From Anodontia alba (taxonomy: Eukaryota > Mollusca > Bivalvia > Lucinida > Lucinidae): a stretch of 64,000 nt of DNA. How positions within the stretch are numbered: the first letter of the stretch is position 1; the number at the start of each line of letters is the position of its first letter. Both the position numbers and the translations under genes were made by a program. Positions 38,114 through 51,300 of the stretch are shown here, one piece after another. Under the pieces are notes generated by a model that did not search any database, was not told where the DNA came from, and worked only from the letters and a program-made list of their open reading frames with translations. The stretch spans positions 14,330,242 through 14,394,241 of the forward strand of contig OZ024828.1 of the NCBI GenBank assembly GCA_964016985.1. The letters run 5' to 3'.

Positions 38114-41100
38114 GAGGGAGGGGGGGAGGGGGGCAGTGAGAGAGGGGGTGGGGGATGGAGGGCAGTATCTGTCTTTATACCAAATAGGAACTAAATTCAT
38201 CATGTAGTAGAGAAGTAATGAAATCCTAAAAAATTTGGCGTAAAATTTTAACATCAAAATTCTAAGTCTGTGACCTTGACCTTGACATGACCTAGGGTGG
38301 TGGGGATTGGTACTGCATAAAAATTTGGACCAATATGTATCATCATACAAAAGATGAATCAAATCTGTGATAGGGTAAGGATTTAATGAAGCCTTAAAAA
38401 CTTTAACGAAAACTTTAACATTTAAATTCTAAGTCTGTGACCTCGACCTCAAGGTCATGGTCATGAATGCTGATGGTGCTGATGAAAACTTTTGACCAGT
38501 AGCTATCATGATACCTAATAGGAACTAAATCCATCATTTAGTTTAGTAGTAATGAGATCCTAAAAACTTTGACGTAAAATTTTAACATGAAAACTCTAAG
38601 TCTGTGATCTTGACCTTGACCTAAGCTGGTGGGGATGGTACTGTGCAAAATTTTGGACTACTATGTATCATCATACCAAAGATGAATCAAATCAGTGATA
38701 AGGTTAGGATATAATGAGGTCTTAAAAACTTTAACAAAAATTTTAACATTTAAATTCTGTGACCTTGACCTTGACATGACCTAGAGTGATGGGGATGGTA
38801 CTGCGCAAAAGTTTGGACCAATATGTATCATCATACCAAAGATGAATCAAATCGGTGATAGGGTTAGGAAATAATGAGGTCTTATAACCTTTAACAAAAA
38901 CTTTAACATTTAGATTCTAAGTCTGTGACCTCGACCTCAAGGTCACGGTCATGAGTGCTGATGGTGTTGATAAAAACTTTAGACCAATGTCTATTATAAT
39001 ACCAAATAGGAACAAAATCCATCATTTAGTGCAGAAGTAATGAGATTCTAAAAACTTAGACATAAAATTTTAACATGAAAATTCTAAGTCTGTGACCTTG
39101 ACCTTGACATGACCTAGAGTGGTGGGGATGGTACTGCGCAAAATTTTGGATCAATATGTATCACCATACCACAGATGAATCAAATCGGTGATAAGGTTAG
39201 GAAATAATGAGGTCTTATAAAATTTAACGAAAACTTTAACATTTGAGGATGCTGTTGTTCAGGATAGCTAAAGATTTTGATTAAGTAATTTGATTGGCTG
39301 ACAATTAGAAGTGGGTGTGGCATCTTAGTTTATTCAGCATGTCAAGGGTTAATAAAGTTTACCCAAGTTTGAATTGAATTACAGGGACACCATATTTACC
39401 TGCAATAATCTGGCAGGCAAACCCGTGCAAACAGAATGGACCAAGATCAGACACTGCAGAATGTGGCATCTGGTCAGATCTACCATTTTTAACCCATCAA
39501 GAAATTTTTAGACAAATTCACAGAAAATCAAATGAACTTGTTCAAAATTTAGGACAAGCACTGCAAGGAGTTAAGGCATCAGAATATTTATGGAAGACAG
39601 GATCTAAAACAATTTTCACCAGCACATGAATTTTATCCTATCAGAATTTTCAAATTATCATATGACATGTTAAACTGATCATTTTTAAAACACCATTTTT
39701 TGTCTGAAGAGATACTATCAATAGCACAATCTAAACTCCATGCACAGCACCAGATAAAATCTTTCTTACTTCTCCACAAAACCATGTTGTGGGTACTCAT
39801 TAGAAGTACCTCAGCTGGGCATTTCTAATGAGTACCCGAAGTTTTTGTGGAGAAATAAAAAAAAACATCAGTACTTTTAGGTTAAAAAAAAGTGCCTTAT
39901 ACAGATCTATGTACATATTTATAATATGACAGCATCTACCTAAATCAGTGATATATGATACCTTGATAACAAGATCTAAAACTGCATTCAGATAAATGTT
40001 GTTTTTTTTTTGTTGTTTTTTTTTTTTTTTTTTTTGTTGTTGTTTTTTTTTCTTAAAGGGATTGGCATCTGGCAGATTTTCCACCATGTTCAACAAAGGT
40101 GACCACTTTTGTGACTTCCTGTTTGCTATTCTGCACACCAAGCCCTTTTCTGAAAAATTGCCAGTCCTTTTTTCAGAATAGAGACAAAACAATTTTGAAG
40201 GAGTTGCCTTTCCTCTACTGGAGGGGTATCCAGTTCCCCTTTATATTTCTTCTTGAATTCACAAATCTTCTCAATGATATTGTCATAGAATGCTAAGTTT
40301 TAATGGTGTAGAACGGACAATATCAATACTTTTGTCTACAGAAAAGTGCCTTCCTTAATCAACTGTAATTCTGTCAGACAACGTGATTGCACTTTACAGG
40401 AAATACTTCCTCCCTCTAGGAGGAAATATTTCCTCTAAGGAATTATGAGTTTTATTTCCCAGCAGAAATTACTCAAAATAGCTTCAGATGAAATATAGTG
40501 TATATATTACAGTTGCTTTAACCATTTCAACCCTGTAGACTGGTACTGATACCTATAAAACAGTGTAGATCCACATGAGATGGCTCAATATGAGCCATCT
40601 CACCAGGATCTACACTGTTTGCTAGTCTGTCATTGTTTTTTATTCAAACCCCTATTTGCCACAATTGGACAAAATTCAGAAACTGAAGGGTTCATTTTAG
40701 AAACTTAGGGGTGAAAGGATTAGGAACAGTTAATTTTGACTTACCAAATTAAAGAACCTATCAGGTGCTGCCTTGGCATTACAGTAAGTCAAATACTCTC
40801 CCCAGCTGAAGTCTGGTTTAATCCAACCTGCAAATCCAAATATGAAAATAGTGATATATTCCCCCTAAAATTTGCTCAAGTTGCCTTTCTCAAGGGGTAA
40901 TCCATCCAGGGTGGGCCCTGACTGGACTGCTCTTCTAGGAGCAGTCTGGTCTGAGCCTGCTCTGGATGTTCAGTCCTGTTTTCCCAAAGACTTGGGATCT
41001 TTGCGGTTCGTTTCAGTCGACTCCGATTGTGGTTTTATTATAATCTTCTTTGAAGTTTTCTTCAAAGTGTTTTGAGTCTATGCTGCTTCATGTTTTATGT

Positions 41101-42257
41101 TGCAGTTGGACATATACAGTCGAATATCAATGGCTCGATCATCTTTGGGACCATAGAAAATTGTTCGAGACATGGGTAGTTCGAGCCACTGAGGGTTAAT
41201 CATGATCCCAGTTCAGAAAGCAAATAGCGATAATTTAGGGATTTTTTTTTTATTTTCTTCACAATAATTGTATGTTGAGTGTACTCATTAGAATTGCCTT
41301 GATGAGGCAATTCTAATGAGTACACATAACATACAATTTCATGATAAAATAAGAAAATTTCCCTAAATATTTGTTTTCCTGAGCTAGCGGAAGAATTTCG
41401 TAGGGACTCAAAAATGAGTTCGAATTAGCCATGGCAAACCAGCCATCGGTGTTCGAGCTATTGAGGTTCGACTGTACCTCGGTTAGGGGTCCTGGTCCTT
41501 AATAAATATCTTGAAAAATCTTGAAAATAACAGTAGCACACAATATGTAGCACTTGAGACGAGGAGTATACAGATGAGCCACATAGCTACAGATAAGAGG
41601 GGGTATCCACATAATATTTTTCTTATTTCTCGACGAATATATATGTTGTGGGTACTCATTAGAAGCGCCTCGCCGAGGCACTTCTAATGAGTACCCACAA
41701 CATATGTTTTTATTGAGAAATAAGAAAGATATCAGCACTTTTTGGATGAAAAAAGCGCCTTATCTGTTGCTATGTGAGCAACCTTATGCCCTGCTACCTT
41801 AGAAAATGTCCCTTCTGACATTGGTGCCCAACAAAGACTCAAATCAGAATGTGCAGCCTTGCAGTCTGATCTGTCTTGGTTGTATGCATGAAGAAGTTCT
41901 GTACCCTTGCATAGCTCCAGATAAGAGAGGTATCCACATAACATTTTTCTTATTGCTCCCTGAAAATATATGTTGTGGGTACTCATTAGAAGCACCTCGA
42001 CGAGGCGCTTCTAATGAGTACCCATAACATATGTTTTCGTGGACAAATAAGAAAAATATCAGTACTTTTCAGTTTAAAAAAGTGCCTTATCTGTTGCTAT
42101 GCCACTGGCAATTCAAAATGAGCCCAGTGAGAATTCTGATCAGACTGTGTGAATGCATAGGCTGATCTGAATCTTCGCTGGGTGCACATGTCAGATCCTT
42201 CTTACGTTGCCAGTCAGATATTTTATTCCTCATAATCACATTGATAAGGCATTTCCA

Positions 42258-42310
<53 letters not shown>

Positions 42311-45300
42311 AATGATGACGATGATGATGAAGATAATGATGATGAAGATGGTATGTTAGTGTTTTATATCTCTTTCAACATTATTTAAATCATATCCAGA
42401 TGATTTTGTTTGTTTTGAGGTTTTACGGCCCAGTCAACTCAATGGGGTCATGTCGAGTGTGGTCAGTTTACCTAAGCACACGTTTACTGGGCAGGCAAGC
42501 TAAGTCCTCTAAGCGGTTAACCAGTATTGTGCACATTCTTTTGCCAGAAAGAAGATGATGGTATGTTAGTGTTTTGTAGCTCTTTCAACATTATTTAAAT
42601 CATATCCAGATGATGATGGGGTGATAATCAAAGGTTATGTGAAATGAAGTGCCATACAGTCATGACTGATTTGACTGTGTTGAGGTTTTACGGCCCAGTC
42701 AACCCAATGGGGTCATGTCGAGCGAGGTCAGTTTACCTAACCACATGTTTACTGGGCAGGTTTAGTCCTCTAAGCGGTTAACCAATATTGTGCACATTCT
42801 TTTGCCAGAAACTGACAACTGCCCTTCTTGAATCAGCGGAAGGGAAAGAATGACCGTAGAAAATATTTCAGATCAATCTCCACAAAAGAATGTTGCCGAC
42901 CTCGGCAGGGATCGAACCAACAACCTCCTGGTCTCCAGATGGATGCACATCCAACTGAGCCACCGAGGCTGGGATATCCAGATGATGATGGGGTGATAAT
43001 CAAAGGTTATGTGAAATGAAGCGCCATACAGTCATGAGTTGAACTACACCGTCTAGTATGGAATCATGATTATAGTATGAGTCAGCAGGTGAACTCCACC
43101 TTCTAGCAGGATTCAAACCTGGGACCTAAACAATTTTCCAAACATCCAATCTCTCATAAATATATGTCTAGCAACATATTTACCCTCAGTATTTGGACAG
43201 ACAGGACAGTAAACAGAGTAGACCCTGATCAGACAACATGCAGGATCTGATCAGTCTATACTGCTTGCCATTCACCCGCTGAATAAATTAAGATGCCACA
43301 CCCACTTCTAATTTTCAGCCAACCAGGTAACTCGATCCAGGTTGTTGAAACAAATTCACATACTGAATGCCAAACAGTGCAGATCCAGATCAGTTGGCTT
43401 CTTTAGAAGCCAACTGATCTGGACCTACACTGTTTGCAAAAGCTGGGTATATCCTGGTTCAACAGGACAAGGGTTAAAAAAATGAACAAGTTCAGTTTAT
43501 TACTTGACGATGTGTCTCAAGAATGGCAAGGACAAGGGTTACTAAATATAGTAAAGATATACATAAGAAGTCGGGGGTTTTCATACAAGATTTATTTGGG
43601 GCCAGTGGCCCATGTTATTTGGAAAAATTATGCGTAAAGCTGTCATACAAAAAAAATCAGGTTATGACAAATATAAAGTACATGTAATTAATATAACAAT
43701 ATATTTACAGCTTCAGAAGAAACCCTTCAGCTACATGTGTCAGTTTATTTAAACCAGAAGCAGTGTCATTCTTTTTAAATTTTAGCTCCAAAATGTGAAA
43801 AACATGTTTTGCAACTGGGAAAGGTCTCATTTTAGCCCCATATTTTGTCCAAATAAATCCTTGAAGGTATCCAAATACAGTTGACTCTCGTTATCTCGAA
43901 GTCCAAGAAACTCTCTGAAATACTTTGAGATATCAACCTATCAGATTTGCAGAATTGAGGAAACAAGAATTCCGCGGAAGGCGTCATCGCACCTGCTGGC
44001 GCAAAAGTCACAGGAGCCTCAATCAGAATGTGGTTATTAAATAAGTTTATTTCATTCTTAGCAGTACTTACTTGGAAAACTGGGTTGAAAAAATGTAGAC
44101 AAAGTGCCTAGTGGGGCACATATATTCCAGGCCAGTCACATTCTCTCTAATGGCTATATCTTCAGCACTGACTTTTCGTATCATACAGCCCAATGATAAT
44201 GGAACGTTGACGTAAAATGTGTAAAAGTCACTGGAGCATGAAATATAGGTCAAGGTCACGGGTCAAGGTACCTGCTAATTCAGTACATCAAGGAGAAGCA
44301 CAATGCAAGGTATGGTGGTTGTAGGCCTTATAGTTGAGGAGTTATCAAACATCAACGTAAAATGTGTCAAATATAGGTCAAGGTCACTGGGTTAAGGTAC
44401 CTGCCAAGCCAGGGCAATGAGATGAAGCACTATGCAAGGTTTAGTGGTTGTAGGTCATATATTTGAGGAGATACCAAACATCAATATAAAATGTGTCAAA
44501 GTCACTGGAGTGCACAATATAGGTCAAGGTCACCAGGTAAAGGTACCTGTCGAGTCAGTACATCGAGAAGAAGTGCTATATAAGGTTTGGTGGTTGAAGG
44601 CCTTACAGTTGAGGACATATGGAAGGGTGACCTAAAAGGTGTAAAAGTCAATGGAGCGTGAAATATAGGTCAAGGTCACCAAGTCAAGGTACCTGCAGAG
44701 TCCGTACATTGAGGAGAAGCACTATGCAAGGTTTGATGGTTGTAGGCCTTATAGTTGAGGAGATATTGAATGTTGACGTAAAATGTGTAAAAGGCACTGG
44801 AGCTCAAAATATAGGTCAAGGTCACCGGGTCAAGATACCTGCCAAGTCAGTACATATAGGAGAAGCACTATGCAAGCTTTGGTGGCTAGAGGTCTTACAC
44901 TTGAGGAGATCTGGAACGTTGATGTAAATTATGTCAAAGTCACTGCAGCCAAAATATAGGTCAAGGTCACCAGGTCAAGGTATCTGCTAAGTCAGTACAT
45001 TGAGGAGAAGCAATTTGCAAGGTTTGATGGTTGTAAGCCTTATAGTTGAGGAGATATCGAACGTCGACGCAAAATATGTCAAAGTCACTGGAGCGCAAAA
45101 TATAGGTCAAGGTCACCGGGTCAAGGTACCTGCCAAGTCTGTACATCTAGAAGAAGCACTATGCAAGGTTTGGTAGTTGTATGCCTTATAGTTGAGAAGA
45201 TCTGGAATGTCAACGTAAATTGTGTCAAAGTCAATGGAGTGCAAAATATAGGTCAAGGTCACTGGGTCAACATATCTGCCAAGTCAGGAGGTCAGGGAGA

Positions 45301-48300
45301 TGTGTCATACAAGGAATGATGGTTGTTGTAGAATTGTAGTTGATTAGAATACTAACTTTGACGTAAATGTCGAACTTCGACATAACAGAACTGTTAAGAG
45401 ACAGACGGACGGACGAACGGACAGACGAATGGAAAAGCGGGCACCTATGTCGCAAAGTCAGGAGGTCAGGGAGATATTTCATACAAGGTTTGATGGTTGT
45501 TTAGTCTTGTAGTTGATTAGAATACTAACTTTGACATAAATGTCGAACGTCGACATAAATGTTGACAGACGGACGGACGGACTGACGGACGGACTGACGA
45601 ACAGACAGACGAATGGAAAAGTGGGCACCTGTGTCGCAAAGTCAGGAGGTCAGGGAGATGTTTCATACAAGGTTTGATGGTTGTTTAGTCTTGTAGTTGA
45701 TTAAAATACTAACTTTGACATAAATGTCGAACTTCGACATAAATGCTGACAGACGGACGGACGAATGGACAGACATACGGACGAGCGGACGTCTATGTTG
45801 CAAAGTCAGGAGGTCAGGGAGATGTTTCATGCAAGGTTTGATGGTTGTTTAGTCTTGTAGTTGATTAGAATACTAACTTTGACATAAATGTCGAACGTCG
45901 ACATAAATGTTGACAGACGGACGGACGGACGGACGGACGGACGGACAGAAAATCGGACGCCTATATCGCACCCTGCTACAAGCAGGTGCGATAAAAATTA
46001 ACAACCACATTTCACAAATGAATACGTAAATTGATTCTTGAAGTTAAAGACAAACTGAAAATAGTATGGAAAAGAGGAGAAATTGCTCTAGGAGCAATTT
46101 CTCCTCTTTTCAATAATATTTTATTACCTATTCTTAGAGTTTTAGGTTAACACAGGGACCATACTTTCACTTCATGATAAGCAGTTATTCAAGGTCGAGA
46201 TAACAAGAGTCCACTGTATTTAAAGTAAAACATGGACTTGGAAAATCAGATGATCATGTGGTTATCAAGTGTCTCACCTCCAAGTGTCTCAACACATTGT
46301 TTCTGTTGAGTCCTCATCTTTGCTTCATTAAAATAGGCCTTATCTGTGATTTATTTGTTGCCCCTAATGATTCATGGACGAGTTGGACCTCCGCACGGAC
46401 CAAACAAATATCTGCTTTTACAACTATGGAAGCTGAGGGTGAGAGTTGGGATCCCGTAAAGCCAGCTTAAGCACTCCAGTAATTTATTACTGACCGTACT
46501 GACCGTTCTAAGGTGGTAATTTCAATGTGGTTCTTTTTGTTAATTGCTATGCAGTGTTTTACTTTAAATTTCAGTGCTTACACTAACTGTCAAAATCAGG
46601 AAGTCCCAGGACTTCCTAGCTCCAATATCTGGAAGTCCTGGTGATCAAATTTTTCACTAACTTTCAGAAATGCAACCTCAATATTCTTGAACTCTCATTT
46701 ATGGAGTAAAACCGCCATTCTTAAGCTAAATAACATAAATTCATTCTAAATTTTTGTTATAAATGACTAAATATCTTTAAAAGTTGAGAGTCCTAGACCT
46801 CCTGGCATTGATTTTTGGAAGTCCCAGGGCAATTTTTGGGAGTCTCTGACTCCCAGACTTCCCTTAATGCAAGCACTGTTTAATTTCTAATGTTTTTTCT
46901 TTTAACAATCATGTAAGTTTAAGATATATTCAGTTAAGTTTGGGTAACAGAGTTGCCACCTTTTTAGGAAAGAGTTGCCAACTCTGCCCGCTATCTATTC
47001 ATTTTGTGGCTGCTTTATTGTATTTGTTTTTTCCTTTGGTACTGGGGGCTTGATGTGGATATGATTGTATCAGTTCCTGACTTCATTTATTTACTTCAAA
47101 AAAAATGCAGTCATACCTCTTGGAGCACTGAGTTTTATCCCTTGACTCTGACACCAAGTGACAGGAAATATTCCTAACTGGTTACCATGGCAACTAACTC
47201 TGACAATGGATTTCTCCTCTGGGTCTCTCATGTCATCTATCTCCACCAAAAAATACTTGTCACTGAAAACTTTACACACAGTGGCTGGGAAAATATGGTT
47301 TTTTGTCAAAGGGTGTACAGCTTCGAGTTTCATGCCTTCCTCAAATTTGTGTGGCTGGATTTCTATCTGATCCTGACAAAAAGAGAAATATAGTCAAAAT
47401 CTGAAATGTTAAATTCATCCCTTCAAATGTACATACCGTATTTACCATATGTATTCGGACAGACAGGCCTGAGCAAACAGTGTAGACCCAGATGAGACGC
47501 CGCAGAACGCGGCGTCTCATCTGGGTCTACACTGTTTGTCACTCATCCAGCAATTTTTAGACACAACATCGGGTAGTGAATTGTACTGGTTCAAATTTTA
47601 GAACATATATGGTAAGGTGTTGAGGTGTACAAATACTTAAGGTAAATACGGTATACTATATTAACTGCACTTACCTTAAATAGCAAAAAAAACTTTTAAA
47701 TCCTTATCATACTTATTTGAAAATCTGAACAAGTCCCTTTGACTATTTAGTAGTACATATACACTGTATATCTAAACTGCTGTAACAAAATATTAAACAG
47801 TGCAGATCCTGATCAAACTGCTCCTTCAGGAGCAGTTTGATCTGGGTCTACACTGTTTGTTAAGGCCCATCTGTCTGGAGTCATTGGTCAAAGATCTAGC
47901 TTAGGAGCTTATTTCAAACAGAATGTTATGATTTTTCTTTTTATTTCTCACTTAAAAGAGGTTGTGAGTATCCATCATATGTGTCTCAGAGAGGTGCTTC
48001 TAATGAATGCCTACAGCATTTGTTTTTATATGTCACAGTTCTCACCTAATTCTGCTTGCATGACCTGCGCAAAATGGTTTTTAAATTATACATGTGGATT
48101 TATCCTACTATGTTCAAAGTTTATCTACGAAAATAAGGTTTAAACCTTACAAACCAATATCTCAGTATCTCCTAGCACAGATGTAATGGTCTAAATTTAC
48201 AGATCAAATCATGTACGGTTGTCTGTTTACTGTATGTAATGATATATGACACTTTTAATCCTTAATACACTGTTCTGACAATTACCCTAGTCTGCCCATT

Positions 48301-51300
48301 CTTGCAGCACAATAAAGTTGATAAATGGAGATTTGTGATTTACATGTATTTCATTTCTGTATAAGCATCTAGCCATGTTACCTTGTAAACATCTATAGGT
48401 AAGGCCATTGTTTCATTCTCCTTGAGAGCCGTGTCCAGAATTCCCTGCCATTCCGTATCTGTATGTTCTCCACGGACACCTACAGTATATAATGAAAATT
48501 CACACATTACGAAATCACACCTATTCAAATATATAGAAAATTTCACCTCCAAAAGCTGAAAATTTTCAGACAAAAAAACTCGCATGTTTTTCATATTTCT
48601 ACTCAAAACATAGATTGTGGGTACTTGTTAGAACCACCTCAGCGAGGCAGTTCTAACGAGTACCCACAATCTATGTTTTTTGAGCCGAAACAAGAAAAAT
48701 AATGTATACCCCTGTAAACCCAAGTTTTACTACATATAGTGCGGTTTACGGAGGTCAAAATTATATAGACGTTTTCATGATGTAACAGGACTGACAACAC
48801 TTGGTAGATTTTCTGCCACCCTTTACAAGGGAAACAACTCTGACACACTACCTGCTTTACTGAACATCAAACACTCTCTGAAAAGGGTCTATTCTAAAAT
48901 GAAAGAATTTGCTCTCAAATCCAGTAAGAATTCTAAACTTCTTATATGTGCAACAGGAATGCTTTATTATTCTCACTCTTTCTGCACCATTATTTGGCAA
49001 TTCAATCAGGTACAACAATGTAATTTCTGGTACAGATGCAAGAGAATTATCAATATTTTGTGGGTGTACAAATCCAATGTATCAAAAACTATAAAATCAT
49101 AGGACTTGTTAAGTAGTATTGAGGATAATGCTTGGATAATTTTTCTTTGTTCTTCATATCATCTATTGTGGGTACTCATTAGAAGCACCTTGATGAGGCA
49201 CTTCTAATGAGTATCCTGAAGATATATTTTTAAGGAGAACTGTATTCCAGAATTAAAAATATCATTTCATCATTGGTTGAAAAATGTACCTGGCAACACC
49301 TTTTACTATATGTGACTCAAATATGCTATCATAGCTCAAAATAAGGGGCTTTTTCAACCAAAAAGTACATGGCCTAGTTATTCAAAGCATTGTTAGCTTA
49401 ATGAGCTCATTAGTGGTCAAAATGTTAACTGTTCCAGTAAGCATAATATCTCAGGTATTTTTGCAAGAAAAAAGTGGGTAGCTTTTGCAAATGCAAAAGC
49501 TTTACACATTTTTTCAGCAAAAATATTTGCATATATGAAATATTTAATACTAATCAAAGTTTTAATGATACTTTAACTAACGACATCATTAATTTCGAAC
49601 AACTGGGCCCTTATAGTTTTTATTTCTCCACAAAAAACATATGTTGTAGTACTCATTAGAATCCCTTCACTGAGGCACTTCTTATGAGAACTCAGAACAT
49701 ATACATGTTTTTGTGGAGAAAACATAGCACTAGTTAAGGTGCTTTTTTTCAATCCAAAAGTATTGATATTTTTCTTATTTCTCCACGAAAACATATGTTG
49801 TGGGTACTCATTAGAAGTGCCTCGGTGAGGCGCTTCTAATGAGTACCCACAACATATGTTTTCATAGAGAAATAAGAAAAATATTTACCGGATACCCTCC
49901 CTTATCTGGACCTATGAGAAAAAAAGAAAAATATTTACTTGATGATCACTCTTATCTAGAGCTATGAAGCTAATCAGTAATCTTACTGCTTGGAGGTCTG
50001 TATGTATATCCTTCAGTCTTGGTCCAGCCAACAGGATGTAAACGATAATGAAGATAGAACATCCAAAAATCTTTCGATGCTGACTCTACCCCTTCTAGTC
50101 GTAGATACAGCCTTCCTCCAATATTCTCTATTATCTTCACTAGCCACACTTCTAAGGGATTAAGATAATCTTGTAGTTCTAATCTCATACCTTGTTTTAG
50201 CTGATCAATGGGGGTAGTGCCTGTTGTCTGAAAACATATGCAATACCTTCTTCAGGAAACAATAACAGAAATGACCTACATATATTTTGTTTTAGTTTTA
50301 TAGCCCAGTCAACACTGTTGAGGTCTGCTGAGCTGGTCAGTTAACCTACTCACATTTTTCTTAGGCACTTAACCCTTGTCCTGCGGAACCCGGATATACT
50401 CTGTTTTGCAAACAGTGTAGATCCAGATGGCTTCTGAAGAAGCCAACTGATCTGGATCTACACTGTTTGCCTTTAAGTATGTGAATATATAGCAACAATC
50501 TTGGTCAAGTTATCTGATTGGCTGAAAATTAGAAGTGGGTGTGGAATCTTATTTTCTTCAGCAGGACAAGGGTTAACCTGTACTTTGTGCACATACTTTG
50601 CCAGTAACTTACAGCTACCCTTCTTGAATCAGTGGAAGGGGGAGAATCTTTGTTATTGTTGAGGTTTTACGACCCAATCAACCCATGGTGTCATGTCCAG
50701 CATGGTCAATTCACCTAACCACACTTTTACTAGGCAGGCTTAGTCCTCTAAGCAGTTAACCAGTATTGTGCACATTCTTCCGCCAGAAACTGACAACTGC
50801 CCTTCTTGAATCAGCAGAAGGGAGAGAATGATCAAATCTCCAAGCAAGAAGGTTTGCTAACCTGGCAGGGATCGAACCTGCAACCTCCTGATCACCAGTT
50901 GAGTGTGCATCCAACTCAGCCACCGAGGCCGGCTAAGGGGAGGATGACCATAGCAATTATTTCATGATCAATCTCCAAGAAATTTATGAGACAGAGCTGG
51001 GATTCAAACCAAACTTGCAAACCCTAGATCTGCAGTCAGAAATGATACAAATTGCACTATGGGGCAGTCGGTAGCTAGGATTTAGACTGTCAACTGTGCA
51101 GGGAATTTTAAACTCTTTAAAGAGAGAACTTTGACCTCAGGACAAAAAATATGGAGATAAAATCTAGTGAAAGGTACTCTACTCTTTGAGAAGTGATCTT
51201 GAATCATATGAGAAGCAGAGGTATCTCATATAAGGCTAAAAATTGAAATATCAACTTTTTTATCGTGAACAAAATCGTTTTGAAAGTAAGATTTGTGTTG

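Noticed and set aside
37970..38362. 130-codon minus-strand frame with Pro/His-Thr runs
   Set aside because: It reads through a GT/G-rich simple repeat and a tandem array; the runs come from the microsatellite.
39800..40192. 130-codon minus-strand frame with Lys/Gln runs
   Set aside because: The charged runs come from a T-rich/TTG simple repeat; the rest is family B and G repeat.
44432..44927. Plus-strand frames of 67 and 89 codons with similar sequence
   Set aside because: They are the same tandem unit translated repeatedly; the similarity reflects the array, not a gene family.
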